NCBI GenBank assembly: GCA_027483745.1
Contig: JAIXTZ010000141.1
Coordinates: 1 to 15,427, forward strand
Direction of reading: 5' to 3'
DNA: 15,427 bases
Origin: Lysobacteraceae bacterium
GTDB taxonomy: Bacteria > Pseudomonadota > Gammaproteobacteria > Xanthomonadales > Xanthomonadaceae
Under the pieces are notes generated by a model, which ran no database searches, was not told the origin of the DNA, and was given only the letters and a program-made list of their open reading frames with translations. Position numbers and translations under genes: made by a program. Of this stretch, positions 1 to 5,725 are shown piece by piece. Numbering within the stretch: the first letter of the stretch is position 1; the number at the start of each line of letters is the position of its first letter.

Positions 1-546
1 CTCGGCATGCGCGGCAGCAACACCTGCGAACTGGTTTTCGAGGACTGCGAGATCCCGGCCGAAAACGTGCTGGGCGAGGTGCACAAGGGCGTCAAGGTGC
101 TGATGAGCGGCCTGAACACGGAGCGCCTCGTGCTGACCGGCGGCCCCATCGGCCTGATGCAGGCGGCGATGGACATCGCCCTGCCCTACGTGCGCGAACG
201 CAAGCAGTTCGACGCCGCCATCGGCACCTTCGGGATCATGCAGGCCAAGATCGCCGACATGTACACCGCGCTGCAGAGCAGCCGCGCCTTCGCCTACCAG
301 GTGGGCCGCGACTACGACGCCGGCCACAAGAGCCGCGTGGACGCCGCGGGCTGCCTGCTGCACGCCTCGGAAGCCGCCGTGCAAGTGGCGCTCGAAGCGA
401 TCCAGACGCTGGGCGGCAACGGCTACATCAACGAGTACGACACCGGTCGCATCCTGCGCGACGCCAAGCTGTACGCGATCGGCGCCGGCACCAACGAGAT
501 CCGCCGCATGCTGATCGGCCGGGAGCTGTTCGCGGGCAACGCCTGA
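1..546 (+). CDS. liuA: Isovaleryl-CoA dehydrogenase, C-terminal part (5' end outside window)
   Basis: This is an FAD-dependent acyl-CoA dehydrogenase that oxidises isovaleryl-CoA to 3-methylcrotonyl-CoA in leucine breakdown and passes electrons to ETF. The open frame runs in from base 1, so about 181 codons of a family protein of roughly 390 residues are present. Visible motifs are [10 protein letters not shown] at the window edge, [37 protein letters not shown] and [17 protein letters not shown] at the C terminus. The Glu codon at 121-123, in NTERL, aligns with the catalytic base of human isovaleryl-CoA dehydrogenase (Glu254), which sits in this helix. Most other acyl-CoA dehydrogenases carry their base near the C terminus, so this supports the isovaleryl assignment. 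A methylcrotonyl-CoA carboxylase gene at the other end of the window acts on the product. A generic acyl-CoA dehydrogenase is the alternative. Confidence 0.9.
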   Translation, partial: LGMRGSNTCELVFEDCEIPAENVLGEVHKGVKVLMSGLNTERLVLTGGPIGLMQAAMDIALPYVRERKQFDAAIGTFGIMQAKIADMYTALQSSRAFAYQVGRDYDAGHKSRVDAAGCLLHASEAAVQVALEAIQTLGGNGYINEYDTGRILRDAKLYAIGAGTNEIRRMLIGRELFAGNA

Positions 547-626
547 GGCCCGAACGTACGGGGATCACCGCGGAAGATGCGCATTGGCCTTCCACCTAAC
601 CCTAACGAGGAAGAATGCTCGCCTGC

Positions 627-872
627 TTACGGCTCAAGCACGCACACCCACATGCCCGGCGGTGGCACGCACGGCTCGATCGTGATCACGCGCCCCTCTT
701 TTGGGCACCCCTTATCACCGTCCGCCATCGCGCCTTCCTCCCTACCGTCAATCATTTCCGAGAACCGCAGAATAATGTCGCAAAGGATTGGGCCCTCTTC
801 CTCCGCACGGCTTACGTTCGGGATGGACAGACCAAGAAGGGTCAGTGCGACCAAAGAAAACTTACGATTCAT
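627..872 (-). CDS. Small secreted four-cysteine protein, function unknown
   Basis: This is an 81-residue protein I do not recognise. It begins MNRKFSLVALTLLGLS and has a typical Sec signal peptide (positive N end, hydrophobic core) with likely cleavage after SRA near residue 23. The mature part of about 58 residues is acidic at first and has four cysteines (residues 31, 57, 68 and 77), so two disulfides in the periplasm or outside are plausible. It ends with a Pro-rich PCVPPPGMWVCVLEP segment. The ATG at 872 is chosen because it gives the signal peptide and has GAGAG about seven bases upstream; the longer frame extending to 1160 overlaps the kinase gene. It lies 79 bases downstream of the kinase gene on the same strand, so it may be the last gene of the sigma factor-kinase operon and perhaps a target or sensor partner. 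That role is inference. Confidence 0.6.
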   Translation of the reverse strand: MNRKFSLVALTLLGLSIPNVSRAEEEGPILCDIILRFSEMIDGREEGAMADGDKGCPKEGRVITIEPCVPPPGMWVCVLEP

Positions 873-939
873 GGAGATCTCTCGTGGGGTGGACGGGGAC
901 GGACAAAACGGGCGGTACATTGACCTACTCGTAACAGGA

Positions 940-957
940 AAGTGATTTCGATCACTT
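940..957 (-). other. Hairpin at the end of the kinase gene
   Basis: A perfect 7-bp stem (AAGTGAT / ATCACTT) closes a four-base loop and overlaps the kinase stop codon at 952-954. No clear T-run follows on the minus strand, so it is at best a weak terminator or an RNA processing or stability element between the kinase gene and the small secreted gene. Confidence 0.4.
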
Positions 958-3447
958 GCCGCAACTCGTTTCGATAATCCGCACCGATGCCGTAGCACCA
1001 GGGGGGGCTGTCGAACGACATCCGGTACCCTCCGCGAGAATCGCGACGACCAGCGACTCAATGCGCTCCGGGTCGAGCGGCTCGCCACGGCTCGGCGCCT
1101 TTGTAAGTGTGACCAGCACGACGCGCGCGTCATCCCAGCGTCCATCACGGACGAGGGCACCAGCCCACTGGATCCGGATGAACGCCAGCAGTGGGTCGTC
1201 GGTCGACATCGTGGTTCGCGCCATTTCCTCCACTACGGCATAAAGCGCTAGTGCGTCTCCGACTCGTTCGGGGACGAATGCGAGCGTCTGCGCTTGGTTA
1301 AATCGAGATCGGATGGCGTTGCGATGGGTCGGCCCGAGCGTGGCGGCGTACGCATCCGCCGCAATAAGGAAGGCGTCCGCCGCAGAGGCGTACTTTCCCT
1401 CAGCGCTCAGCGCCCGCGCCTTGGTCGCCTGCAGCGAGGCGAACGTGGTTGAAAGCGTTCCGAAGTATCGGGCTGCAAGCGACTCAGCCTCCCCCAGCCG
1501 AGTGATCGCATCCGATATCCGCCCGAGCTCTACCTCAACACTTGCCAAGCGGATCATCGTCACCACAGCGTCCGGGCGCGTCGACGAGTCGGAAGCGACC
1601 TGCATAGCGAGCACGCGCTCAAGGATCGGGCGTGCCTCTTCGGCACGTTCGCGCAAGCGGAGCGTCTCGGCGAGTGACCACGCAGCCTCCACGAGGTCGC
1701 GCTCGTCGGCGAGCCCCGCTTCCCAGAGCGGCGTTAGCAGGCGGATCGCATCGTCCTCGCGACTCTCAAGGATCGCGAGTCGGGCTTCGAGCACGATGGT
1801 GCGACGATCGCCACTGTCTCGCGCCTTCAGGCCACGGATCAGCCGGCTCGCTTGCTGGGTGTCTTCGCGGACGATGGCCACCGTCGCAAGCACCAGATCG
1901 CGGCGATGCCGAAGCTCAGGGTCGGCGACAGGCGTCGCCATGGCGCGCTCAATCCATCCGGCCGCGGCGTCCGAGAGCAGGCCAAGGGAGAGCTGTGTTT
2001 CAGCGAGATCGATCGCAACGGGCAGGTAAGTGTCCGGGTCGTTAGCGAGCAGCGGTAGCAGGCGCTGGCCGGCTCCTTCAAGGACACCTCGCGCCGGCGT
2101 CGGCTCGCCTGCGGTGCGCAGAGGGTCGGCCGCCGTGAAGGACTCGCGCAAGACGCTGACCGCGGCCGCGGCGCGGTCGCGCTCCCGGCGCACCTCGGCA
2201 GCCTGACGGACAAACGCGCCCGCGGAAAACACGGTAACCGCGAACACTGCGCCGGCCGCAGCCATGGCTAGTCGATGACGCGACATGAAGAGGCGAAGGC
2301 GGTAACTCCATTTGCCACTGCGCGCGCTAACAGGACGTCTATCAAGCAAAGCGACCACATCGGCATCGAAGGCATCCACGCTGGCGTAGCGCTCTTCGGG
2401 GCTCTTGCGGAGGGCCTTCTGCACGATTGCGTCGACATCGCCGGCGATCTCCTTCGCCCACGCTGCGGTGTCGCGAATTCCAAGTATCGCGCCCGCATCT
2501 TCCCGGCGCGCGAACGCACGAACCAATGGCGGCGGCGGCACTTCGCGAACCTGTTTCTCAAATGCGCCGCTGCTCTGGCCATCGCGCTGGAATGGCGGAT
2601 CGCCGGTCAGCAGTTCATAAAGTAGAACGCCAAGCGAGTAGACGTCACTTGCCACCCCACTCTCCGCACTATCGAGATGCTCGGGGGACGCGTAGGTTGG
2701 CGTCAGCATGGCGCCGTGCAACGCCGTGAGATCCTCCTCAACGCCCACCATCTTTGCGATGCCGAAATCCAGAAGACGGACGCGACCATCGCCATCCACC
2801 ATGACGTTGTTTGGCTTGATGTCACGGTGCAAGATCAGGTTACGGTGAGCGTGCGAGACCGCACGAAGCACTTGCAGGAACAGTTCGAGGCGGGCAGCGA
2901 TACCGAGCGCGTGGCGCTGCGCAAAGCGCGTGATGGGGTCGCCCTGGACGAGGTCCATCACCAGATAGGGCTCGCCGTCGGGCGTCTCGCCGACGTCCAA
3001 CAGGCGGGCGATGCCCGGGTGTTGCAGCGCCGCGAGCAGGCGCCGCTCCCGGAGGAAGCGCCGAGCGAGCCCCTCGCTCCAAGTGTCGCGATGAAGCACC
3101 TTGATCGCAACGTCCCGACCGATCCCGCCCTCTTCGAACACGGCGGCGTACACGCGCCCCATGCCGCCACGACCAATCTCACCAACGATGCGGTAGCGAC
3201 CGACGCGCGCGCCGGTGGCCCAAGCCCGCTCCGTGATGGCCTGCGACGCGGCGCCAAGCTGACCGACGAGGGCATCCTCAAGCTCGCTAGCCGAGGCTTC
3301 TTCCACGGCAAGCAGGCGGATCAACGAATCGCGGAGCTCCACGTCTCGGCCGCAGGCCGTCGCGACCCAGGCCTCACGCTCCCCGCGCGGCCGCTGCAGG
3401 GCCTCTTCGAACAGCGATTGCAGGAGGCGGAACGCCTCAGCCTTCAC
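952..3447 (-). CDS. Transmembrane Ser/Thr protein kinase with C-terminal TPR-like sensor region
   Basis: This is an 831-residue Hanks-type kinase. Its N-terminal region of about 80 residues (LFEEALQRPRGEREAWV, then LRDSLIRLLAVEEAS) is typical of kinases paired with ECF sigma factors. The kinase domain covers about 84-370: glycine loop IGRGGMGRVY (91-100), VAIK Lys116, helix-C Glu134, catalytic HRDIKPNN (Asp209), DFG (227-229), activation-loop Thr249 and Thr251, and SPE (254-256). All key residues are present, so it should be active. One membrane helix lies near 393-413, followed by about 400 helical, Ala/Leu/Glu-rich TPR-like residues, presumably periplasmic. The GTG start at 3447 is preferred because GAGGAC precedes it by about seven bases. 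It overlaps the sigma-factor stop by 11 bases, implying coupled translation. The longer ATG frame to 3552 would run deep into the sigma gene. Likely role: sensing a signal and phosphorylating the partner sigma factor. Confidence 0.9.
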   Translation of the reverse strand: MKAEAFRLLQSLFEEALQRPRGEREAWVATACGRDVELRDSLIRLLAVEEASASELEDALVGQLGAASQAITERAWATGARVGRYRIVGEIGRGGMGRVYAAVFEEGGIGRDVAIKVLHRDTWSEGLARRFLRERRLLAALQHPGIARLLDVGETPDGEPYLVMDLVQGDPITRFAQRHALGIAARLELFLQVLRAVSHAHRNLILHRDIKPNNVMVDGDGRVRLLDFGIAKMVGVEEDLTALHGAMLTPTYASPEHLDSAESGVASDVYSLGVLLYELLTGDPPFQRDGQSSGAFEKQVREVPPPPLVRAFARREDAGAILGIRDTAAWAKEIAGDVDAIVQKALRKSPEERYASVDAFDADVVALLDRRPVSARSGKWSYRLRLFMSRHRLAMAAAGAVFAVTVFSAGAFVRQAAEVRRERDRAAAAVSVLRESFTAADPLRTAGEPTPARGVLEGAGQRLLPLLANDPDTYLPVAIDLAETQLSLGLLSDAAAGWIERAMATPVADPELRHRRDLVLATVAIVREDTQQASRLIRGLKARDSGDRRTIVLEARLAILESREDDAIRLLTPLWEAGLADERDLVEAAWSLAETLRLRERAEEARPILERVLAMQVASDSSTRPDAVVTMIRLASVEVELGRISDAITRLGEAESLAARYFGTLSTTFASLQATKARALSAEGKYASAADAFLIAADAYAATLGPTHRNAIRSRFNQAQTLAFVPERVGDALALYAVVEEMARTTMSTDDPLLAFIRIQWAGALVRDGRWDDARVVLVTLTKAPSRGEPLDPERIESLVVAILAEGTGCRSTAPPGATASVRIIETSCGK

Positions 3448-4033
3448 CGTTTTTGTCCTCAATTTCAAGCTGTGACGCAAGCCAGGTCCGGGCAAACCGC
3501 CACTGCCGCCCAACGGTGGCAACGGAGCTGCCGGTGACCGCCGCGATTTCACCCGGGCCCAAGCCGGCGAACAAGCGGAGCTCGACCACGCGCGCCACCT
3601 CCGGATCGAGGCTCTCGAGCTTCTCGAGCGCCTGTTCCAACGCCAGCCACTCGAAGTGACTGGGCGTGCTCGGGTGCTCGTGCTCGCCCAAGCCCCCGAT
3701 ATCGACCACCACTTGGCTGGCGCCGCGCTTCTCGGCGGAGCGCTCGCGCAGGTAATCGATCAGCACGCGACGAAGCACGGTGGCAAGGATGGCGAACAGG
3801 TGGTCGCGATTCTTCCAATCCACCTGCTGCTGGTCGCGAAAGCGCAGGTAGGCCTCGTTGGCCAGCTCTGTGGGCGCGAGCGTGAGCGCGCCGTGCTGCC
3901 GCGCCGAGTGCGCCGCAGCCATGCGGCGAAGCTGCGGATACAGCAACTCGATGAGTTGCGATTCCGCCTCGCGGTCGCCGTCGCGCCAACGCCCAAGGAG
4001 GACGGTGATGGGGGCGGATGCGTCGTCGCTCAT
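3437..4033 (-). CDS. ECF-type RNA polymerase sigma factor, kinase-linked (ECF43/TIGR02999-like)
   Basis: This is a 198-residue sigma factor. Region 2 spans about 10-95, including LAPTELANEAYLRF and HLFAILATVLRRVLIDYLRERSA. The linker is acidic and His-containing. Region 4 (about 130-190) has a helix-turn-helix, LGPGEIAAVTGSSVATVGRQW. No anti-sigma gene is adjacent. Instead a Ser/Thr kinase gene follows with an 11-base overlap, the arrangement of the EcfK/PknS (Xanthomonas) and EcfP/PknT (Vibrio) systems, where a phosphorylated threonine in region 2 activates the sigma factor. Thr51 and Thr55 in ALTLAPTEL are the obvious candidate sites here. The ATG at 4033 has GGAG about six bases upstream. 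The gene is divergent from the bacteriocin-type cassette. Membership of the kinase-linked group is inferred from context and the overall sequence pattern. Confidence 0.88.
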   Translation of the reverse strand: MSDDASAPITVLLGRWRDGDREAESQLIELLYPQLRRMAAAHSARQHGALTLAPTELANEAYLRFRDQQQVDWKNRDHLFAILATVLRRVLIDYLRERSAEKRGASQVVVDIGGLGEHEHPSTPSHFEWLALEQALEKLESLDPEVARVVELRLFAGLGPGEIAAVTGSSVATVGRQWRFARTWLASQLEIEDKNGEG

Positions 4034-4376
4034 GGGGGCTCCGAAAAAAAACGAACGTGGCTGATCGAATCGCCCCCGCCATCGCGAGTATCGACAGTGA
4101 GGACGGCACGACCAAAGGAACTGGCCGATGCCTCGTCGAAGACCGTGACGGCAAGGGGGCGCGCGATGGACGGGATTCTAGTCGCAAGCCCACGCACGGA
4201 AGGTACCCCCCGCGTCCGGGCCCTGCCGCCACTGCGCATCGACCACCTCGCCTCGGGCCACGGGAAGGCCCGCGGAGCAGGGATGCACAACGAACCTCAC
4301 GGCAACGATAGGACGTCGACGCCGTGACCAATCCATGGAACACCAACGCCGGGATGCCGGCGATCACGGAGGAAAC
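4034..4376. other. Divergent intergenic region between sigma factor and precursor cassette
   Basis: This 343-base stretch should hold the promoters of the minus-strand sigma-kinase operon and of the plus-strand precursor cassette. No convincing gene was found: both open frames here are Arg/Pro-rich shadows. An eight-A run (about 4045-4052) lies just upstream of the sigma gene. No sigma-70 promoter pair stood out by eye. A perfect hairpin at 4347-4362 precedes the first precursor gene. Confidence 0.5.
4347..4362 (+). other. Hairpin just upstream of the first precursor gene
   Basis: CGCCGG and CCGGCG form a perfect 6-bp stem around a GATG loop. It ends five bases before the strong GGAGG ribosome-binding site of the precursor at 4377. 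A similar stem-loop (GCCGGA-GGAT-TCCGGC) lies upstream of the fourth precursor. A role in translation or transcript stability is possible but unproven. Confidence 0.4.
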
Positions 4377-4532
4377 ATGCGACAGCTCGAGACGAACGAA
4401 CTCATCGATGTGAGCGGCGGCGATATCTACATCCCCACCGGTCCCGGCTTGGTGATTTGGCCATACCCCGGCCAGCAACGGAACCTGTTGTCGGACTACG
4501 ACTTCGGCATTTCCGAACTGTTCGGACCGTAA
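4377..4532 (+). CDS. Double-glycine leader peptide precursor 1 (Pro/aromatic-rich core)
   Basis: This is a 51-residue precursor of a secreted bacteriocin-like peptide. The leader MRQLETNELIDVSGG is 15 residues, of the colicin V/microcin type that ends in Gly-Gly and is cut by C39 peptidase-ABC exporters; such an exporter lies 1.4 kb downstream. The predicted core is 36 residues, begins DIYIPTGPG, contains LVIWPYPG and ends SELFGP. It is Pro/Gly/aromatic-rich at first and acidic towards the end. The ATG at 4377 is chosen because GGAGG lies four bases upstream and because it makes the leader the same length as the other four; an in-frame ATG at 4335 has no such site. The WPYP motif is shared with precursors 2 and 3. 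Export by the local system is inference; antibacterial activity is a guess from the family. Confidence 0.75.
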   Translation: MRQLETNELIDVSGGDIYIPTGPGLVIWPYPGQQRNLLSDYDFGISELFGP

Positions 4533-4687
4533 AAGCCGAAAGACCGAAGGCGGCCGCGCCGCCGGCCAACATACGGACGGCGGCGCACAACGGCAGACGC
4601 AAAAGCACGACGAAGGCGCCCGGACGGCCCGTTCAATGAAGAACGGAAAGAACGGAAACCGCCCCCTGCCGAACTCATGGAGGAAAC

Positions 4688-4966
4688 GTGAAAACCATTG
4701 AACTCAGCGACGCTCAAGAGATCAGCGGCGGCCACGTCTCGACACCCGTGCCAGACCCAACCCCGTCGCCGCCCCCACCCAATCATCGAATCGCTTCCAT
4801 TTCCCTACCCGCTTCCGGGCTATCCGATCCTCTAACTGTGGGAGCCGTCGATCACGGAAGAATGGCCGGGTCCCAAAGTGCATCAAGCGGGCGTTTCGTC
4901 GAACACGAGTCGTTCCGCGTGCAGCAACCGCCAGAAGCTTCCGGCTCCTACTTCAGGAAATCGTGA
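4688..4966 (+). CDS. Double-glycine leader peptide precursor 2, probably frame-disrupted
   Basis: A GTG start with TGGAGGAAAC directly upstream copies the ribosome-binding site of precursor 1. The leader MKTIELSDAQEISGG is again 15 residues. As read, the frame runs 92 codons to 4966, much longer than the other precursors, and its tail after about codon 33 looks non-coding. If one C is dropped from the run at 4772-4776, the frame moves to one that encodes HPIIESLPFPYPLPGYPIL and stops at 4833-4835. That gives a 48-residue precursor with a Pro-rich core, in line with its neighbours at 51 and 55 residues. The likely biological product is therefore 4688-4835 with a one-base indel, either real or a sequencing error. 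The start and leader are secure; the end is not. Confidence 0.6.
   Translation: MKTIELSDAQEISGGHVSTPVPDPTPSPPPPNHRIASISLPASGLSDPLTVGAVDHGRMAGSQSASSGRFVEHESFRVQQPPEASGSYFRKS
4776..4835 (+). other. Out-of-frame continuation of precursor 2
   Basis: In the frame one base over from the precursor 2 start, this segment encodes HPIIESLPFPYPLPGYPIL and then TAA. It shares the FPYPLPG-x-PIL pattern with WPRPLPTGTPPIL in precursor 3 and WPYPG in precursor 1. This is the main evidence that the C run at 4772-4776 has one base too many, or that the ribosome shifts there. Confidence 0.6.
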
Positions 4967-4989
4967 GCACCGCTAGCAAGAGAAATGAA

Positions 4990-5157
4990 ATGAATGCGAT
5001 GAAGTACAGCGAACTCGCCCACGTTTGCGGCGCGTGCAACACCGGCTATCCGGACCAGCACCCGGGCCCGATCGAACCCTCGTTCGTTTGGCCGCGGCCG
5101 CTGCCGACGGGCACGCCGCCGATTCTCCAGCAAATCGTCGACAGGCTCAGCCCGTAA
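4990..5157 (+). CDS. Gly-Ala leader peptide precursor 3 (Pro/aromatic-rich core)
   Basis: This is a 55-residue precursor. Its leader MNAMKYSELAHVCGA is 15 residues and follows the pattern of its neighbours (hydrophobic at 4, acidic at 8, Val at 12), but it ends Cys-Gly-Ala instead of Ser-Gly-Gly. Gly-Ala cleavage sites are known among microcin leaders. The predicted core has 40 residues, begins with Cys (CNTGYPDQHPGPI), contains SFVWPRPLPTGTPPIL and ends IVDRLSP. The ATG at 4990 is chosen for AAGAGA six bases upstream and for leader length. Alternatives are the ATG at 4999 and a GTG at 4963, which would overlap the 92-codon reading of precursor 2. The single core cysteine could allow a disulfide-linked dimer; that is inference. 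Confidence 0.7.
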   Translation: MNAMKYSELAHVCGACNTGYPDQHPGPIEPSFVWPRPLPTGTPPILQQIVDRLSP

Positions 5158-5170
5158 AGGCATAGACAAA

Positions 5171-5199
5171 TGGGCGACGGCTTCGTTCATCGTCGCCCA
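5171..5199 (+). terminator. Terminator-like hairpin after the Pro-rich precursors
   Basis: TGGGCGACG (5171-5179) and CGTCGCCCA (5191-5199) form a perfect 9-bp stem with an 11-base loop, starting 13 bases after the precursor 3 stop. No T-run follows, so it may act as a 3' stabiliser or a factor-dependent terminator separating the two precursor groups. Confidence 0.45.
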
Positions 5200-5210
5200 A
5201 CAAGAACCCC

Positions 5211-5226
5211 GCCGGAGGATTCCGGC
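5211..5226 (+). other. Small hairpin in the leader of precursors 4 and 5
   Basis: GCCGGA-GGAT-TCCGGC is a 6-bp stem with a four-base loop, about 45 bases upstream of the precursor 4 start. It resembles the GCCGG-GAT-CCGGC hairpin ahead of precursor 1. Confidence 0.35.
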
Positions 5227-5270
5227 CCCCGCCGCAGGGCCTCGCGGAATTGCAAGTCAAGGATGAAGAA

Positions 5271-5432
5271 ATGCAACTAATCAATGAAAACGATCTCTCC
5301 GGCGTGAGCGGAGGCAACATTCTCGTGGTTGTCGCAGCGGTCGTCGTCACTGGCGCCGTCGCAGCTTATGCAGCTGGGTATGCCATGGGCTACGAATCGA
5401 ACCACCTGGATGGGGAGTGCCGCGGCGAATGA
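5271..5432 (+). CDS. Double-glycine leader peptide precursor 4 (hydrophobic Ala/Gly-rich, first of pair)
   Basis: This is a 53-residue precursor. The leader MQLINENDLSGVSGG has 15 residues. The 38-residue core starts NILVVVAAVVVTGAVAAYA, a strongly hydrophobic helix, then AAGYAMGYE with small-residue spacing that suits helix packing. It finishes with a polar tail, SNHLDGECRGE, with one Cys. The ATG at 5271 has AAGGA seven bases upstream and gives the standard leader length; the in-frame TTG at 5250 is rejected. The stop overlaps the next ATG (ATGA at 5429-5432), so the two peptides are probably made in matched amounts. The pair resembles two-peptide bacteriocins in layout and in its membrane-type cores, though no specific known bacteriocin is recognised. 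Confidence 0.75.
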   Translation: MQLINENDLSGVSGGNILVVVAAVVVTGAVAAYAAGYAMGYESNHLDGECRGE

Positions 5433-5623
5433 ACACTCTCACCAAAATCGAAGTTAACAACGTTTCTGGCGGCACTGGGGTCGATCCTCTGACCCTCGTT
5501 GGCGGCCTCATCGCAGGCGTCGCTGCGGCCTACGCATGGCTCTACACCGCTGGTTATGAAGCCGGTGCTGATGCCGCCGCCCGCGACAACATCTTGGCTT
5601 GTCCGGCCCCCAGTGGGCCTTAA
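5429..5623 (+). CDS. Double-glycine leader peptide precursor 5 (hydrophobic Ala/Gly-rich, second of pair)
   Basis: This is a 64-residue precursor. The leader MNTLTKIEVNNVSGG has 15 residues and is close to the classical Gram-negative microcin leader. The core has 49 residues: TGVDPLTLVGGLIAGVAAAY, a hydrophobic Gly/Ala helix, then AWLYTAGYEAG and a polar tail ending CPAPSGP with one Cys. AAYAxxYxxGYE is shared with precursor 4, which implies that the two arose by duplication or pack against each other. The ATG at 5429 overlaps the precursor 4 stop. A GTG four codons upstream would break the leader length. The single Cys in each tail could link the two peptides; this is inference. Export by the downstream C39 transporter is expected. 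Confidence 0.75.
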   Translation: MNTLTKIEVNNVSGGTGVDPLTLVGGLIAGVAAAYAWLYTAGYEAGADAAARDNILACPAPSGP

Positions 5624-5643
5624 GTTGCGTCATCGAACAAGTT

Positions 5644-5691
5644 CTTGAAGCTCGGAAATGGCGCTGCTTAATCAGCGTCATTTCCTTCAAG
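5644..5691 (+). terminator. Long hairpin between precursors and exporter genes
   Basis: CTTGAAG (5644-5650) pairs with CTTCAAG (5685-5691). GAAATGGCGCTG (5655-5666) pairs with CAGCGTCATTTC (5673-5684) with one G-U pair, around a CTTAAT loop. A four-base bulge (CTCG) sits on the left arm. There is no T-run after it. Likely a partial terminator or processing site that lets precursor mRNA exceed exporter mRNA. Confidence 0.6.
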
Positions 5692-5725
5692 CACCCTTAC
5701 CCTTCAATAAAACGCAGAGGCCACC

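Noticed and set aside
577..945. Plus-strand open frame of 122 codons
   Set aside because: It is antisense to the small secreted protein at 627-872, which has a proper signal peptide and ribosome-binding site. The plus-strand translation has no recognisable domain.
2677..3537. Plus-strand open frame of 286 codons inside the kinase gene
   Set aside because: It mirrors the conserved kinase domain on the other strand, and its translation has no family features.
4117..4137. GGAAC plus CGTC as an ECF promoter for the precursor cassette
   Set aside because: The spacing is only 12 bases, shorter than the roughly 16-17 expected for GGAAC-type ECF promoters, so it was not called.
4030..4290. Minus-strand open frame upstream of the sigma factor
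   Set aside because: Arg/Pro-rich translation, no ribosome-binding site, and it overlaps the sigma factor start region; probably chance in GC-rich intergenic DNA.
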